The notes beneath the pieces are model-generated. The model had not been told where the DNA came from. It did no database searches and worked only from the letters and a program-made list of their open reading frames with translations. From Selenomonas sp. (GTDB lineage Bacteria; Bacillota; Negativicutes; Selenomonadales; Selenomonadaceae), in the NCBI GenBank assembly GCA_022773585.1, contig JALEZZ010000008.1, forward strand, positions 1 to 64,000: a stretch of 64,000 nucleotides of DNA, written 5' to 3'. Shown here piece after piece: positions 34,395 through 44,488 of this stretch. The position numbers were made by a program, and so were the translations under genes. Position 1 is the first letter of the stretch, and each line of letters opens with the position of its first letter.

Positions 34395-34505
34395 CGACGG
34401 GGGCTCTCCATAAGGAAACTTTTAGCTGTGCGGTGAGACGGCCTGCCTCATATCTCAGGCCCGTCATGCCGCAGCAGCGTTGTTTCCGTTGGAGAACCCC
34501 CGTCG
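34395..34505. repeat. 111-bp self-complementary element
   Basis: Outer arms 34395-34403 with 34497-34505 (9 bp), then 34405-34410 with 34490-34495, then 34414-34419 with 34482-34487. The centre folds again: TGCGG (34429-34433) with CCGCA (34469-34473) and GACGG (34437-34441) with CCGTC (34461-34465). The whole stretch is one branched or long hairpin. It could be a MITE-type repeat or a structured RNA. It is 32 nt past the end of the amino-acid-binding lipoprotein gene. Confidence 0.6.
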
Positions 34506-34537
34506 CCGTGCACGATTGCAGCTTTCTATCTACACAT

Positions 34538-35362
34538 TTACTTCTTCAGCGTAATATCCTTCCCGAACCATTTCTCTGAAATCTTCGCGACCGTGCCATC
34601 CTTGACCATTTCGTCGAGCACTTTCTGCACGTCGTCGCGGAGCTTCTGGTTGTCTTTCGCGAACGCGATGCCGAACTGGCTGACCGGGCCGACGGCGACG
34701 TCGACGGCGTCGATGCTGTCCGGATGCTTGCTCATGTAGTAGCGGCCGACGATTTCGTCGCCGATGACGGCATCGATGCGGCCGTTCTCGAGGTCCATGA
34801 ATGCCGAGACAAAGTCGGAATACTTCTTGACTTCCTTGACCTTCGTCTTGAAGAAGTCAGAGCCGTCGATGTACTCTTCCGCCGTGCTCGCACTCTGCGT
34901 GCCGACGGCCTTGCCTGCGAGGCTCTGCTCATCCGTGATGCCCGTCGCGCCCTTCTTCACGAAGATAATCTGGCGGTTATCCATATATGGGTCGGAGAAC
35001 AGCATGTTCTCCTTACGCTTGTCCGTGATGTCGAGGCCGTTCCAGAGGACGTTGACGCGGCCGCTCTTGAGCTCGGCTTCCTTGCTCGACCAGTCGATGG
35101 CCTTGAACTCGACGTCCCGGCCGAGGCGCTTCGTCGCCTCCTTCGCGAGATCGATATCGAAACCGACAATCTCGTTGTTCTCATCCTTGAAGCCCATCGG
35201 CGGGAAATTGTCATCGAGGCCGACGACGATCTTGTCGCCTGCGCCTGAGCCGCTGCCCGAGCTCGACGTTGCTGCCTGCTGCTGGCCGCCGCAGCCCGTG
35301 AAGAGGGCCGCCGAAAGGACGGCTGCCGAAGCGAGTGCCACGAGTTTCTTCCATTTCATCAT
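34538..35362 (-). CDS. Amino-acid ABC transporter substrate-binding lipoprotein
   Basis: Protein of 274 aa. The lipobox is LFTGCG (Cys near 24), followed by a Ser/Gly linker. The binding fold shows GLDDNFPPMGFKDENNEIVGFDIDLAKE, the typical SBP_bac_3 opening, RVNVLWNGLDITDKRKENM and ENGRIDAVIGDEIVG. It should bind a polar amino acid at the membrane surface. No permease or ATPase gene is adjacent, so the partner is elsewhere. A TATAAT -10 box lies at 35407-35412 (minus strand) without a strong -35. Confidence 0.92.
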   Translation of the reverse strand: MMKWKKLVALASAAVLSAALFTGCGGQQQAATSSSGSGSGAGDKIVVGLDDNFPPMGFKDENNEIVGFDIDLAKEATKRLGRDVEFKAIDWSSKEAELKSGRVNVLWNGLDITDKRKENMLFSDPYMDNRQIIFVKKGATGITDEQSLAGKAVGTQSASTAEEYIDGSDFFKTKVKEVKKYSDFVSAFMDLENGRIDAVIGDEIVGRYYMSKHPDSIDAVDVAVGPVSQFGIAFAKDNQKLRDDVQKVLDEMVKDGTVAKISEKWFGKDITLKK

Positions 35363-35647
35363 ATCGATCTCTCCCCTATCCGTAAAATCTGCATCTCATA
35401 TCGTCGATTATACTTTCGTTCGGTAAAATAGGAAACCATCAAAGAGGCGGATATTTACAAATTTACAGGCAGTCGCGCCTTCTTGCTTCCAAATCCTCCG
35501 ATTTTCACAGCCGTTCGTTTTTCTTTCGAGAGCGGACATGAAAATTTCTTTCCATCAAAGGTCTCATCTTTGCAGAACATAGCAGGGAATTGCCTCCTGA
35601 GGTCGAATAAATAGAAATAAGAACGAATCTGCAAGGAGGGATTCACT
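35363..35647. promoter_or_regulatory. Divergent intergenic region, binding-protein and HD-GYP genes
   Basis: A minus-strand TATAAT box (35407-35412) fits the binding-protein gene. On the plus strand TTGCCT (35591-35596) could be a -35, but the -10 region is poor. A GGAGGG site precedes the HD-GYP start. Otherwise nothing is recognised. Confidence 0.4.
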
Positions 35648-36712
35648 TTGCGTGCTGTATCTGTGGAAGACCTCAAGCCGGGCATGATTCTCGCCCGCAC
35701 CCTGGTCAATGACGACATGGTCGTCATCCTTTCCGAGAACACCCTTTTGACGAAAGCGCACATCACGCGCCTGACGTTTCTGAATATCCCTGTTGTCTAT
35801 GTCAAGGATGAATACGAGCTCAGCAAAAACTACCAGACGGTCGCTGCCATCTTCAATCGTGGAAATGCGTTCGTCAAAGATTACAAGAACGTCGTCACAA
35901 CGGCGCGCCAGATTATTGACGAGGTGCGCGAGACGGGCAAGGTGCCAGTCTCGGAAACCGATGGCGTCGTGACGAAGCAGATTGCACCGCTCTCACGCTC
36001 GAGCGGCGTCATCGACTACCTCTTCGAGCTCAACCATCTCGCAGCCGATGTCTACAACCACAGCCTGCGCGTCTCGATTCTCGCAGGCGTCATCGCGAAA
36101 TGGATGCGGTTCGACGGCGAGGAAGCCCGAGACCTCATGCTCGCAGGATTCCTGCATGACATCGGCAAGACGAAATTCGACCAGCGCCTGCTCGACAAGA
36201 ACATCGAAAACCTCTCGGGCGAAGACTACGAGCACTACATCCAGCACACCGTCGACGGCCAGCACATCCTCCAGACGCAGGATGACATCTCCGAGGGCGT
36301 GAAGCTCGCAGCGTTGCAGCATCACGAGCGCATGGACGGCTCGGGCTTCCCATTCGGCAGCTCGGGAAAAGACATCCATGAGTACGCGCGCATCATCGCC
36401 GTCGCCGACATCTACGACAACATCACGACGGAGCGCGAAGGCTATGTCAAGCGCACGCCGTTCTCGGCCATCGAGTACCTGACGAAAGAAATGTACACGA
36501 CGCTCGACCCTGCCGTCTGCGTCCCCGTGCTCACGCGCATCAAGGACGCGTTCCTCGGTTCGCGCGTCGTGCTGTCGGACGGGTCGAAAGGAAAGATTGC
36601 AGCGTTCCCGAACGACTTCCAGGCCAAGCCGATCATCGAGATTGCGAAGGACAATGTCGTGAATCTCAACGACCGGCCGGATCTGAAGATCACGGAATAT
36701 AATCCGAAATAA
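35648..36712 (+). CDS. HD-GYP domain protein, probable c-di-GMP phosphodiesterase
   Basis: Protein of 354 aa. A short N-terminal region (1-120, PGMILARTLVNDD, the DUF3391-like start) precedes the HD-GYP domain with HSLRVSILA, FLHDIGKTKFD, HHERMDGSGFP and VADIYDNITTER. The GYP motif reads GFP here, a common variant. It should hydrolyse c-di-GMP in the cytoplasm and so affect motility or surface behaviour. The start is TTG 35648, 7 nt after GGAGGG. A strong bidirectional terminator follows. Confidence 0.92.
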   Translation: MRAVSVEDLKPGMILARTLVNDDMVVILSENTLLTKAHITRLTFLNIPVVYVKDEYELSKNYQTVAAIFNRGNAFVKDYKNVVTTARQIIDEVRETGKVPVSETDGVVTKQIAPLSRSSGVIDYLFELNHLAADVYNHSLRVSILAGVIAKWMRFDGEEARDLMLAGFLHDIGKTKFDQRLLDKNIENLSGEDYEHYIQHTVDGQHILQTQDDISEGVKLAALQHHERMDGSGFPFGSSGKDIHEYARIIAVADIYDNITTEREGYVKRTPFSAIEYLTKEMYTTLDPAVCVPVLTRIKDAFLGSRVVLSDGSKGKIAAFPNDFQAKPIIEIAKDNVVNLNDRPDLKITEYNPK

Positions 36713-36725
36713 ACGAACACAGAAC

Positions 36726-36759
36726 GTGAAAAAGCCTCCCTTTCGGGAGGCTTTTTCAC
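36726..36759. terminator. Bidirectional terminator between the HD-GYP gene and proS
   Basis: A 15-bp perfect stem (36726-36740 with 36745-36759) with a TTTC loop and oligo-T/oligo-A flanks. It serves the plus-strand HD-GYP gene and the minus-strand proS operon, both of which end within about 15 nt of it. Confidence 0.9.
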
Positions 36760-36769
36760 ACCCAATATC

Positions 36770-38481
36770 TTACAGCGTCTTCAGCAGTTCCTGCACTTTC
36801 GCGAGGTACTCGCTGCGCTGACAGGTGATGACTTCGCCGGTCTTGCGGACTTTGATTTCAATCGTGTCGCCTTCGACAGCTTTCGGGCCGATGGTGACGC
36901 GCAGAGGATAGCCGATGAGGTCGCAGTCCTTGAACTTGACGCCTGCGCGCTCTTTGCGGTCGTCGAGCAGCGTGTCGATGCCTGCCGCCTGACATTCCTT
37001 GTAGATTTCTTCGCCATAGGCGAGCTGGTCGTCTTTTTTCGCGTTGACGACGGCGACGACGACTTCGAACGGTGCGATGGCGCGCGGCCAGACGATGCCG
37101 TCCTTGTCATTGTTCTGCTCGATGGCGGCGGCCATCGTGCGGCCGACGCCGATACCGTAGCAGCCCATCCAGAGCGGCTGCTCCTTGCCCTGCTCGTCGA
37201 GGAACGTCGCTCCCATCGAAGCACTGTACTTCGTGCCGAGTGCAAAGACCTGGCCGGCCTCGATGCCGCGCGTCATCTTCAGCGGCGCGCCGCAGTGCGG
37301 GCACGGATCGCCTTCCTTGACCATGCGGAAATCATCGATGACGATATCATCCTGGTCGAAGTCGCGCTGCGGGTTGACGTTCTTGTAGTGGACGTCTTTC
37401 TCGTTCGCACCCGTGACGCCGTTCTTGACGTTCATGACGCTCGCATCGACGAAGACGTGCGTGCCTTTCTTGATGCCGATCGGGCCCATGAAACCTGGGC
37501 AGCCGCCGGCCGCCGTAATGGCACTTTCTTCGGCCATGCGGAGGTCGAGTGCTCCCTCAACGTGATTGAGCACCTTGACCTCGTTGACATCATGATCGCC
37601 GCGGATGAAAACGAGCACGAGCTCGTCCATGTCCGTCTGATAGGCAACGGCCTTGATGGTCTTTTCCGCTGGAATCTTGAGGAAATCGCAGAGGCTCTCA
37701 ATCGTGTTCGTGCCCGGCGTCGAGACTTTTTCGAGCGGCAGAGCTTCTTCTGCCGGCATCGTCTCGGGCTTGAGCTCAGCCTTTTCATCGCTGGCCGCAT
37801 AATCGCACTGCGAGCAATAGGCGATGTTCGATTCGCCAGCATCGGCGAGCACGGTGAACTCGTGCGAATGGCCGCCGCCAATCGCACCGCTGTCAGCTTC
37901 GACGGGACGATACTCGAGACCCATGCGCGTGTAAATCTTGCTGTAGGCATCGTACATCTTCTGATACGACACCATCATACCCTCAGGGTCTTTGTCAAAG
38001 GAATAGAGATCCTTCATGATGAACTCGCGGCTGCGCATGAGGCCGAAGCGCGGACGGCGCTCGTCGCGGAACTTGTCCTGGATCTGGTAGAGCATGACCG
38101 GCAGCTGCTTGTAGCTGTGGAGCTCGTCGCGCACGAGGTCGGTGATCATTTCTTCGTGCGTCGGCCCAAGGCAGAAATCGCGGCCATGACGATCCTTGAT
38201 GCGCATCATCTCAGCACCATAGGCCGACCAGCGGCCGCTCTCCTGCCAGAGCTCGCCCGGCTGGAGAATTGGCATCATGATTTCCTGGCCGCCCGCCGCG
38301 TCCATCTCCTCGCGGATGATCTGCTCGATCTTGCGGATGACGCGCCAGCCGAGCGGCAGGAACGTGTACATGCCGCCCGCGACCTTGCGGATCATGCCCG
38401 CGCGGTACATGAGCTGGTGGCTGACGATTTCGGCCTCGGCCGGTGTGTTTCTCAGGGTTGGTGCATAAAGGTTCGATGCTC

Positions 38482-38485
<4 letters not shown>
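36770..38485 (-). CDS. proS: Prolyl-tRNA synthetase (bacterial type, with editing domain)
   Basis: Protein of 571 aa, the full bacterial length. Class II motifs are GMYTFLPLGWRVIRKIE (motif 1 region), FRDERRPRFGLMRSREFIMKD (motif 2) and GCYGIGVGRTMAAAIEQ (motif 3). The inserted deacylase (INS) domain between motifs 2 and 3 includes GTNTIESLCDFLKI and GDHDVNEVKVLNH. It charges tRNA-Pro and edits mischarged Ala. The start overlaps the ispG stop; it is the last gene of the cluster. Confidence 0.97.
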
Positions 38486-39558
<1,073 letters not shown>

Positions 39559-39561
39559 TTT

Positions 39562-40611
39562 TCAGCCTCCAAAGAACACGCGCACGATGTCGTTCTTCGT
39601 CGCAAAAATCATGAGCAGCAGCAGCAGCGCGATGCCGACGCGCTGTGCATAGTACGTCATCTTCGGGCTCACCGGCCGCCCCATGACGGCTTCGAGACAG
39701 AGGCCCGCGAAATGGCCGCCGTCGAGCGCCGGAATCGGGAACAGGTTGATGATGCCGAGGTTCAGGGAGAGAAACGCCGTGAAGTTCAGCAGCGGCACGA
39801 TGCCCATCTCCGCAACCTCGCCCGCCATCTGCGCGACGCCGATCGGCCCGGCGAGGTCGGCGCCCGAGAGCTTCAGGATGATCTTGTAGAGCTCGTAAAG
39901 CATCATGTAGATGATGCTGCCCGTCTTCTGCACGGCGAGCTGCGCGCTCTCGACAAGCCCTGGATAGCGCAGGTCGACAGAACTCATGACGCCGATCATC
40001 GCGCGGTTCGCCGACTTGTCATAGGCCGGCGTGACGGCGCGCTCGAACGTCTCGCCATCGCGTTCGAGCGTCAGCGTAATCGGCGTGTCTGGCGCAGCTT
40101 CGGCGTCAGCTGCGAGCGTCTCCGTGAATTCCTTCCACGACGCAATCTGCGCGCCATTGACGGCGATCACGCGGTCGCCCTGCTGGATGCCCGCCTCGGC
40201 CGCCGGCTTTCCCGTGACAATCGTGCCGAGCACGGGCTCGGGGCTCGGCGTGCCGACGCCCGCGAAGAAGAAGATGCCAAAGAACAGGAAAACCGGCAGG
40301 AGGAAGTTCATAAACGAACCCGCGAGAATGACGATCATGCGCGAGAGCACCGGTTTCTCGCAGTAGCCGCGGCTGCCCGCGTCATTGTCCTCAGGATCCA
40401 TGCCCGCGATGTCGTTGAAGCCGCCGAGCGGGATGGCACGGATGGAATAGGCCGTCTCGCCTTTCTGCACGGAGAACACCTTCGGCCCGAAGCCGATGGC
40501 AAACTCGTCGACGCGCATGCCTGTGAGCTTCGCCGTCATGAAATGGCCGAGCTCATGCACGAGCACGAGCAGGCCGAACACGAAAATCGCTGCCGCGATT
40601 GTCAGAATCAT
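39562..40611 (-). CDS. rseP: RIP (site-2) metalloprotease RseP
   Basis: Protein of 349 aa. The zinc motif HELGHF is near residue 20 in the first membrane helix, a PDZ domain occupies about 120-200 (GKPAAEAGIQQGDRVIAVNGAQI), and the second active-site segment is INLFPIPALDGG. It cuts transmembrane anti-sigma factors and leftover signal peptides inside the membrane. Position between dxr and ispG is the usual Firmicute order. Confidence 0.95.
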   Translation of the reverse strand: MILTIAAAIFVFGLLVLVHELGHFMTAKLTGMRVDEFAIGFGPKVFSVQKGETAYSIRAIPLGGFNDIAGMDPEDNDAGSRGYCEKPVLSRMIVILAGSFMNFLLPVFLFFGIFFFAGVGTPSPEPVLGTIVTGKPAAEAGIQQGDRVIAVNGAQIASWKEFTETLAADAEAAPDTPITLTLERDGETFERAVTPAYDKSANRAMIGVMSSVDLRYPGLVESAQLAVQKTGSIIYMMLYELYKIILKLSGADLAGPIGVAQMAGEVAEMGIVPLLNFTAFLSLNLGIINLFPIPALDGGHFAGLCLEAVMGRPVSPKMTYYAQRVGIALLLLLMIFATKNDIVRVFFGG

Positions 40612-40615
40612 GAAG

Positions 40616-41776
40616 TCACTTTCCTTTCAACAGGGCCTGTGCATATTCACGCGCCCAGCGGTCTTCTTCGAAGAGTTCGTCGAGCGTCGGGGAAAGCGTG
40701 CATTCACGCTTCATCATCGTCTGCTCGATGATGTCATAAATATCGAGGAAATGGATGCGCCCCGCGAGGAACGCCGCGACTGCGACCTCGTTCGCCGCAT
40801 TGAACGTGCATGGCATCGTGCCGCCCATCTTGCCCGCCTCATAGGCAAAAGCCAGACCCTTGAACGTGTCCGTGTCGGGCTTTTCAAACGTCAGATCTTT
40901 CATCTGCCAGAAATCGAGGCGCGGGAACTCCGACGGCTGGCGCTCAGGATAGGTCAGCGCGTACTGGATGGGGAGCTTCATGTCGGGCGCACCGAGCTGC
41001 GCGATGACAGCGCCATCGACAAACTGCACCATCGAATGGACGATGCTCTGCGGGTGCACGACGACCTGGATCTGGTCGTAGCGGGCGCCATAAAGCCACT
41101 TTGCCTCGATGACCTCGAGGCCCTTGTTGACGAGCGAAGCCGAATCGACCGTGATCTTCTTGCCCATGTTCCACGTCGGATGCGCGAGCACCTCTGCAAC
41201 GGTCGCGCCTTCGAGGTCGGCGCGCTGCTTGCCGCGGAACGGCCCGCCAGAGCAGGTCAGCAGCAGCTTTTCAATCTTGTCGAGGCGTTCGCCCTGCAAG
41301 CACTGGAAGAATGCGCAGTGCTCGCTGTCAACGGGCAGGATCTTGACGCCCTGCTCTTTCGCGCGGCGCGTCACAAGCTCGCCCGCGACGACGAGCGTCT
41401 CCTTGTTCGCGAGCGCGATGTCCTTTTTGGCGTCGAGCGCCTTCATCGTCGGCTCGAGGCCTGCAAAGCCCATCATCGACGTCACGACGATGTCAACATC
41501 GGAAACCGCCGCTGCATCAATGAAGGCCTGACGGCCGCCTGCGAGCGTCGTCCCCTCGCATTTCCCCGCGAGGCGTTCTTTGAGCCGTGCATAGGCATCT
41601 TCATCGGCCAGCACGGCAAGCTCGGGGCGGAATTCTGCCACCTGCTTGGAAAAGAGCTCGTCGCTGCGATTCGCCGCGAGCACGGAAACACGGAACAGCT
41701 CGGGATGGCTGCGCACAACGTCGAGCGTCTGCGTGCCGATGGAGCCGGTCGAACCCAGAATGGCTAAGTTTTTCAA
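40616..41776 (-). CDS. dxr: 1-deoxy-D-xylulose 5-phosphate reductoisomerase
   Basis: Protein of 386 aa. It converts DXP to MEP using NADPH. The Rossmann start is ILGSTGSIGTQTLDVVR; ANKETLVVAGELV, LPVDSEHCAFFQCL and the flexible loop TCSGGPFRG are family markers, with MGKKITVDSASLVNKGLEVIEA following. It lies 4 nt upstream of rseP and 15 nt after cdsA. Confidence 0.97.
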   Translation of the reverse strand: MKNLAILGSTGSIGTQTLDVVRSHPELFRVSVLAANRSDELFSKQVAEFRPELAVLADEDAYARLKERLAGKCEGTTLAGGRQAFIDAAAVSDVDIVVTSMMGFAGLEPTMKALDAKKDIALANKETLVVAGELVTRRAKEQGVKILPVDSEHCAFFQCLQGERLDKIEKLLLTCSGGPFRGKQRADLEGATVAEVLAHPTWNMGKKITVDSASLVNKGLEVIEAKWLYGARYDQIQVVVHPQSIVHSMVQFVDGAVIAQLGAPDMKLPIQYALTYPERQPSEFPRLDFWQMKDLTFEKPDTDTFKGLAFAYEAGKMGGTMPCTFNAANEVAVAAFLAGRIHFLDIYDIIEQTMMKRECTLSPTLDELFEEDRWAREYAQALLKGK

Positions 41777-41791
41777 ACTGCTCAGCCTCCC

Positions 41792-42616
41792 TTACTGGTT
41801 CGCCAGCACGAGGATGGCGAAATAATAGACAATCGGCGCCGTGAACAGCACGCTGTCGAAGCGATCCCAGACGCCGCCATGTCCCGGAATGATGTTGCCG
41901 GAATCCTTGATGCCCGTCTCGCGCTTCGCGACAGACTCGACAAGGTCGCCGAGCGTCGCAAAGATTGAGAGCGCGAGGCCGAGGCCGGCCATCTCTGGCA
42001 CAGGGAAGCCGAAGAACCAGCCGAGCGCCGCGACGGCCGCCGTCGTGCCGACGAGCGAGCCGCCAAATCCTTCGATGGTCTTGTTCGGACTGATGGAGGG
42101 ACACAGCTTGTGGCTGCCGATAGCCGAGCCGACAAAATAAGCAAACGTGTCGCTCGCCCAGGTACCGATGAACATAATCCAGATCATGGCACAGCCGAAC
42201 TCAAACGGCCCGATGGGCGTCATAAGCTGCGGACCGTCCGCCGCACGCAGCAGCACCATGTGCGCGAACGGCAGGCCGAAGTAGAGCACGCCGGCAGCGG
42301 AAAGCGATGCCGCCTGGAACGTCACGCGCCCATGCAGCAGCACACTCACGAGCAGCATCAGGAGCACGCCGGCCGTCGTGACGGCCATCGTTTCCTCGGC
42401 ACTCCCAAGCCACGCGCAGCCCCAGAGCAGCACGAGAACGACGAGGCCGAGCACGAACGTCAGGCGGTGGCCGAGATGCGCGAACGCGCGCACGTACTCG
42501 AACCACGCGAGGAGCGACAGCACGAGCGCGAACGCCGCGAACAGCGTCCCGCCCGTCTGGATGACAAAGGCGGCCAGCGCGATGCCGACGACGCCTGTGA
42601 TGATTCTTGTAAGCAA
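41792..42616 (-). CDS. cdsA: Phosphatidate cytidylyltransferase
   Basis: Protein of 274 aa with about eight membrane helices. It makes CDP-diacylglycerol from phosphatidate and CTP. The C-terminal signature is SVAKRETGIKDSGNIIPGHGGVWDRFDS, preceded by CPSISPNKTIEGFGG. The start is TTG 42616 behind AAGGAG at 6 nt; the frame is open further upstream but overlaps uppS. Ten nt separate it from uppS. Confidence 0.94.
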   Translation of the reverse strand: MLTRIITGVVGIALAAFVIQTGGTLFAAFALVLSLLAWFEYVRAFAHLGHRLTFVLGLVVLVLLWGCAWLGSAEETMAVTTAGVLLMLLVSVLLHGRVTFQAASLSAAGVLYFGLPFAHMVLLRAADGPQLMTPIGPFEFGCAMIWIMFIGTWASDTFAYFVGSAIGSHKLCPSISPNKTIEGFGGSLVGTTAAVAALGWFFGFPVPEMAGLGLALSIFATLGDLVESVAKRETGIKDSGNIIPGHGGVWDRFDSVLFTAPIVYYFAILVLANQ

Positions 42617-42626
42617 CGTTTTCTCC

Positions 42627-43418
42627 TTATTTTCCCGATGGATCAAGCCCGCCGAACCGGCGCTTGCGGTGCGCGAAATCGACGAGCGCGTCGACGAACT
42701 CCTCCGGCGTGAAATCCGGCCAGTTCGTCTTCGTGAACCAGAACTCCGCGTACGCCGCCTGCCAGAGCAGGAAATTGCTGAGGCGCAGGTCGCCCGACGT
42801 GCGGATGACGAGATCGACGGGCGGGTCGTCCGCCGTGTCGAGCGCGGCCTCGAACACCTTCTCATCGATGTCCTCGGGCGCAATCTCGCCTTTTGCTGCG
42901 CGCGCCGCGAGCGTCTGCACAGCACGCAGGATTTCGTCCTGCCCGCCGTAGTTCGCCGCGATGTTGAAAATCATGCCGTCGTTTTTCGCCAGTCGGTCGA
43001 CGGCGGCATGCATCTTCTGCACGAGCATGTCGCTCATGCCATCCTCGCGGCCGAGAAACCGCAGGCGCACATGGTTCGCATCCATCTTCTCGATCTTCTT
43101 GTCGAGGTATTCCGAAAAGAGGTTCATGAGGAAATCGACCTCGGGCCGCGGCCGCTTCCAGTTCTCCGTCGAGAACGCATAGACCGTCAGCACCTCGATG
43201 CCGAGGTCGACGCACGTCTCCATGATGCGCTCGAGCGTCTTGACGCCCTGCGCATGGCCCGCCGTGCGGAGGAGGCCCTGCCCCTCGGCCCAGCGGCCGT
43301 TGCCATCCATGATGATGGCCACATGGCGCGGCCGCCGGTCTTTCGGGACGCGGTCATAGAGCGCGACGAGGTCTTTCTCCTCCTTTGACGCGCCGAGCCC
43401 GAGAATCTTCTTCCACAT
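42627..43418 (-). CDS. uppS: Undecaprenyl diphosphate synthase (cis-prenyltransferase)
   Basis: Protein of 263 aa. It elongates farnesyl diphosphate to C55-PP, the carrier lipid for peptidoglycan and polysaccharide. Motifs are HVAIIMDGNGRWAEGQG (substrate Asp, pyrophosphate loop), YAFSTENWKRP, FNIAANYGG and DLVIRTSGDLRLSNFLLWQAAYAEF. The C-terminus reads HRKRRFGG, the usual end. It precedes cdsA as in many Firmicutes. Confidence 0.97.
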   Translation of the reverse strand: MWKKILGLGASKEEKDLVALYDRVPKDRRPRHVAIIMDGNGRWAEGQGLLRTAGHAQGVKTLERIMETCVDLGIEVLTVYAFSTENWKRPRPEVDFLMNLFSEYLDKKIEKMDANHVRLRFLGREDGMSDMLVQKMHAAVDRLAKNDGMIFNIAANYGGQDEILRAVQTLAARAAKGEIAPEDIDEKVFEAALDTADDPPVDLVIRTSGDLRLSNFLLWQAAYAEFWFTKTNWPDFTPEEFVDALVDFAHRKRRFGGLDPSGK

Positions 43419-43448
43419 AATGCAACTCTCCTAAATAACAACAAAGAA

Positions 43449-43485
43449 CCCCTCCTGCCTTCAAATCATCGGAAGTCAAGAGGGG
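43449..43485 (-). terminator. Hairpin between the ferredoxin gene and uppS
   Basis: CCCCTC (43449-43454) pairs with GAGGGG (43480-43485), with inner CCTTC/GGAAG-type pairing, followed on the minus strand by TTCTTTGTTG. It probably terminates part of the upstream transcript 7 nt after the ferredoxin stop. Confidence 0.6.
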
Positions 43486-43492
43486 CCTTGCG

Positions 43493-43663
43493 TCAGGGTG
43501 CTTCGATTGCGGACACCGGGCAGCCGGCAGCGCATGCACCGCACTCGACGCATTTGTCTGCATCAATCTCATAATGCTCTGCGCCTTCGCTGATCGCCTC
43601 GACCGGGCAGGTCGCAGCGCACGAACCGCAGGAGATGCAGTCATCACCAATCTTGTATGCCAT
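43493..43663 (-). CDS. 2[4Fe-4S] ferredoxin
   Basis: Protein of 56 aa, the clostridial ferredoxin size. Two cluster motifs are present: CISCGSCAATCP and CVECGACAAGCP. It carries electrons for anaerobic metabolism. ATG 43663 follows AAAGGAGGTG; the longer open frame upstream is not used. It is 16 nt after the 79-aa gene and separated from uppS by a hairpin. Confidence 0.95.
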   Translation of the reverse strand: MAYKIGDDCISCGSCAATCPVEAISEGAEHYEIDADKCVECGACAAGCPVSAIEAP

Positions 43664-43679
43664 AGAGGAACACCTCCTT

Positions 43680-43919
43680 TCAAAGGCAGAGCTCCGGACA
43701 TGACGCCTGGAGCCTGGCCGCGAGGGCCAGTCGGAGCGTGTCGTCCGGGGCTTTGCGCTCGCGGACGACATAGAGACAGCGCTCCTCTGTCTTGAAAAAA
43801 TCACGCGTCGGACGTGTGATTTCCGTCTGGTAGGAAATGCCAGCACCTTTGAGCTCCGCTTCCACTTCGGAAAACGGACGGCCGACATACGAAAGCCTCT
43901 GGCTCTTTTCCGCAGCCAT
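43680..43919 (-). CDS. Small conserved-looking protein, unknown function
   Basis: Protein of 79 aa. The start ATG overlaps the frr stop (TGATG), which indicates translational coupling. It contains SYVGRPFSEVEAELKGAGI, TEITRPTRDFFK and RCLYVVRERKAPDD, which read as a small alpha/beta fold, and ends SCPELCL. I do not recognise the family. Position between frr and the ferredoxin gene may reflect a lineage-specific insertion. Confidence 0.7.
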   Translation of the reverse strand: MAAEKSQRLSYVGRPFSEVEAELKGAGISYQTEITRPTRDFFKTEERCLYVVRERKAPDDTLRLALAARLQASCPELCL

Positions 43920-44476
43920 CAGACTTCGAGAACCTCTTTCTCCTTGGCTTCGCGGGCCGTGTCGACGAGCTTGATGTACTTGTCGACGAGCTTCTGCATC
44001 GATTCCTGGCCGCGCTTCGATTCGTCCTCGGTGATTTCTTTGGACTTCTCGATTTTCTTCATGGCGTCGTTGCCGTCGCGGCGGATGTTTCTGAGGGCGA
44101 CTTTCGCCTCTTCCGCCTTCTTGTTGACAGCCTTGACGAGCTCCTTGCGGCGCTCCTGCGTCAGCTGCGGGATTGTCAGGCGGATGGCCGTGCCGTCCGA
44201 GTTCGGGTTCAGGCCGAGGTCGGACTTCATGATGGCCACTTCGATGTCGTGGAGGATGGATTTCTCCCACGGCTGGATCATGATCATGCGCGGCTCCGGC
44301 ACCGTGACCTTTGCAATCTGGTTCACAGGCGTCGGTGCGCCGTAGTAATCCACGAGCACCTTGTCAAGAAGCGACGGCGTCGCGCGACCGGCGCGCAGCG
44401 AAGCGAATTCATGCTTTGCCGCCTCGAGCGTCTTCTTCATGCGTTCCTCATGCGAGGAAAGAATATCTTTTACCAT
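43919..44476 (-). CDS. frr: Ribosome recycling factor
   Basis: Protein of 185 aa, the standard length. It splits the post-termination ribosome with EF-G. Family blocks are FASLRAGRATPSLLDKVLVDYYGAPTP, PEPRMIMIQPWEKSIL, LGLNPNSDGTAIRLTIP and RRDGNDAMKKIEKSKEI. It follows pyrH by 12 nt, the conserved pyrH-frr pair. Confidence 0.98.
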   Translation of the reverse strand: MVKDILSSHEERMKKTLEAAKHEFASLRAGRATPSLLDKVLVDYYGAPTPVNQIAKVTVPEPRMIMIQPWEKSILHDIEVAIMKSDLGLNPNSDGTAIRLTIPQLTQERRKELVKAVNKKAEEAKVALRNIRRDGNDAMKKIEKSKEITEDESKRGQESMQKLVDKYIKLVDTAREAKEKEVLEV

Positions 44477-44488
44477 ATGTTCCTCCTG

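Noticed and set aside
34177..34467. Frame of about 96 codons through the repeat at 34.3 kb
   Set aside because: It is created by the hairpin repeat; no ribosome site and no homology except to the tatA repeat tail.
42617..42925. N-terminal extension of CdsA
   Set aside because: Arg/Ser-rich shadow of uppS; TTG 42616 has the ribosome site.
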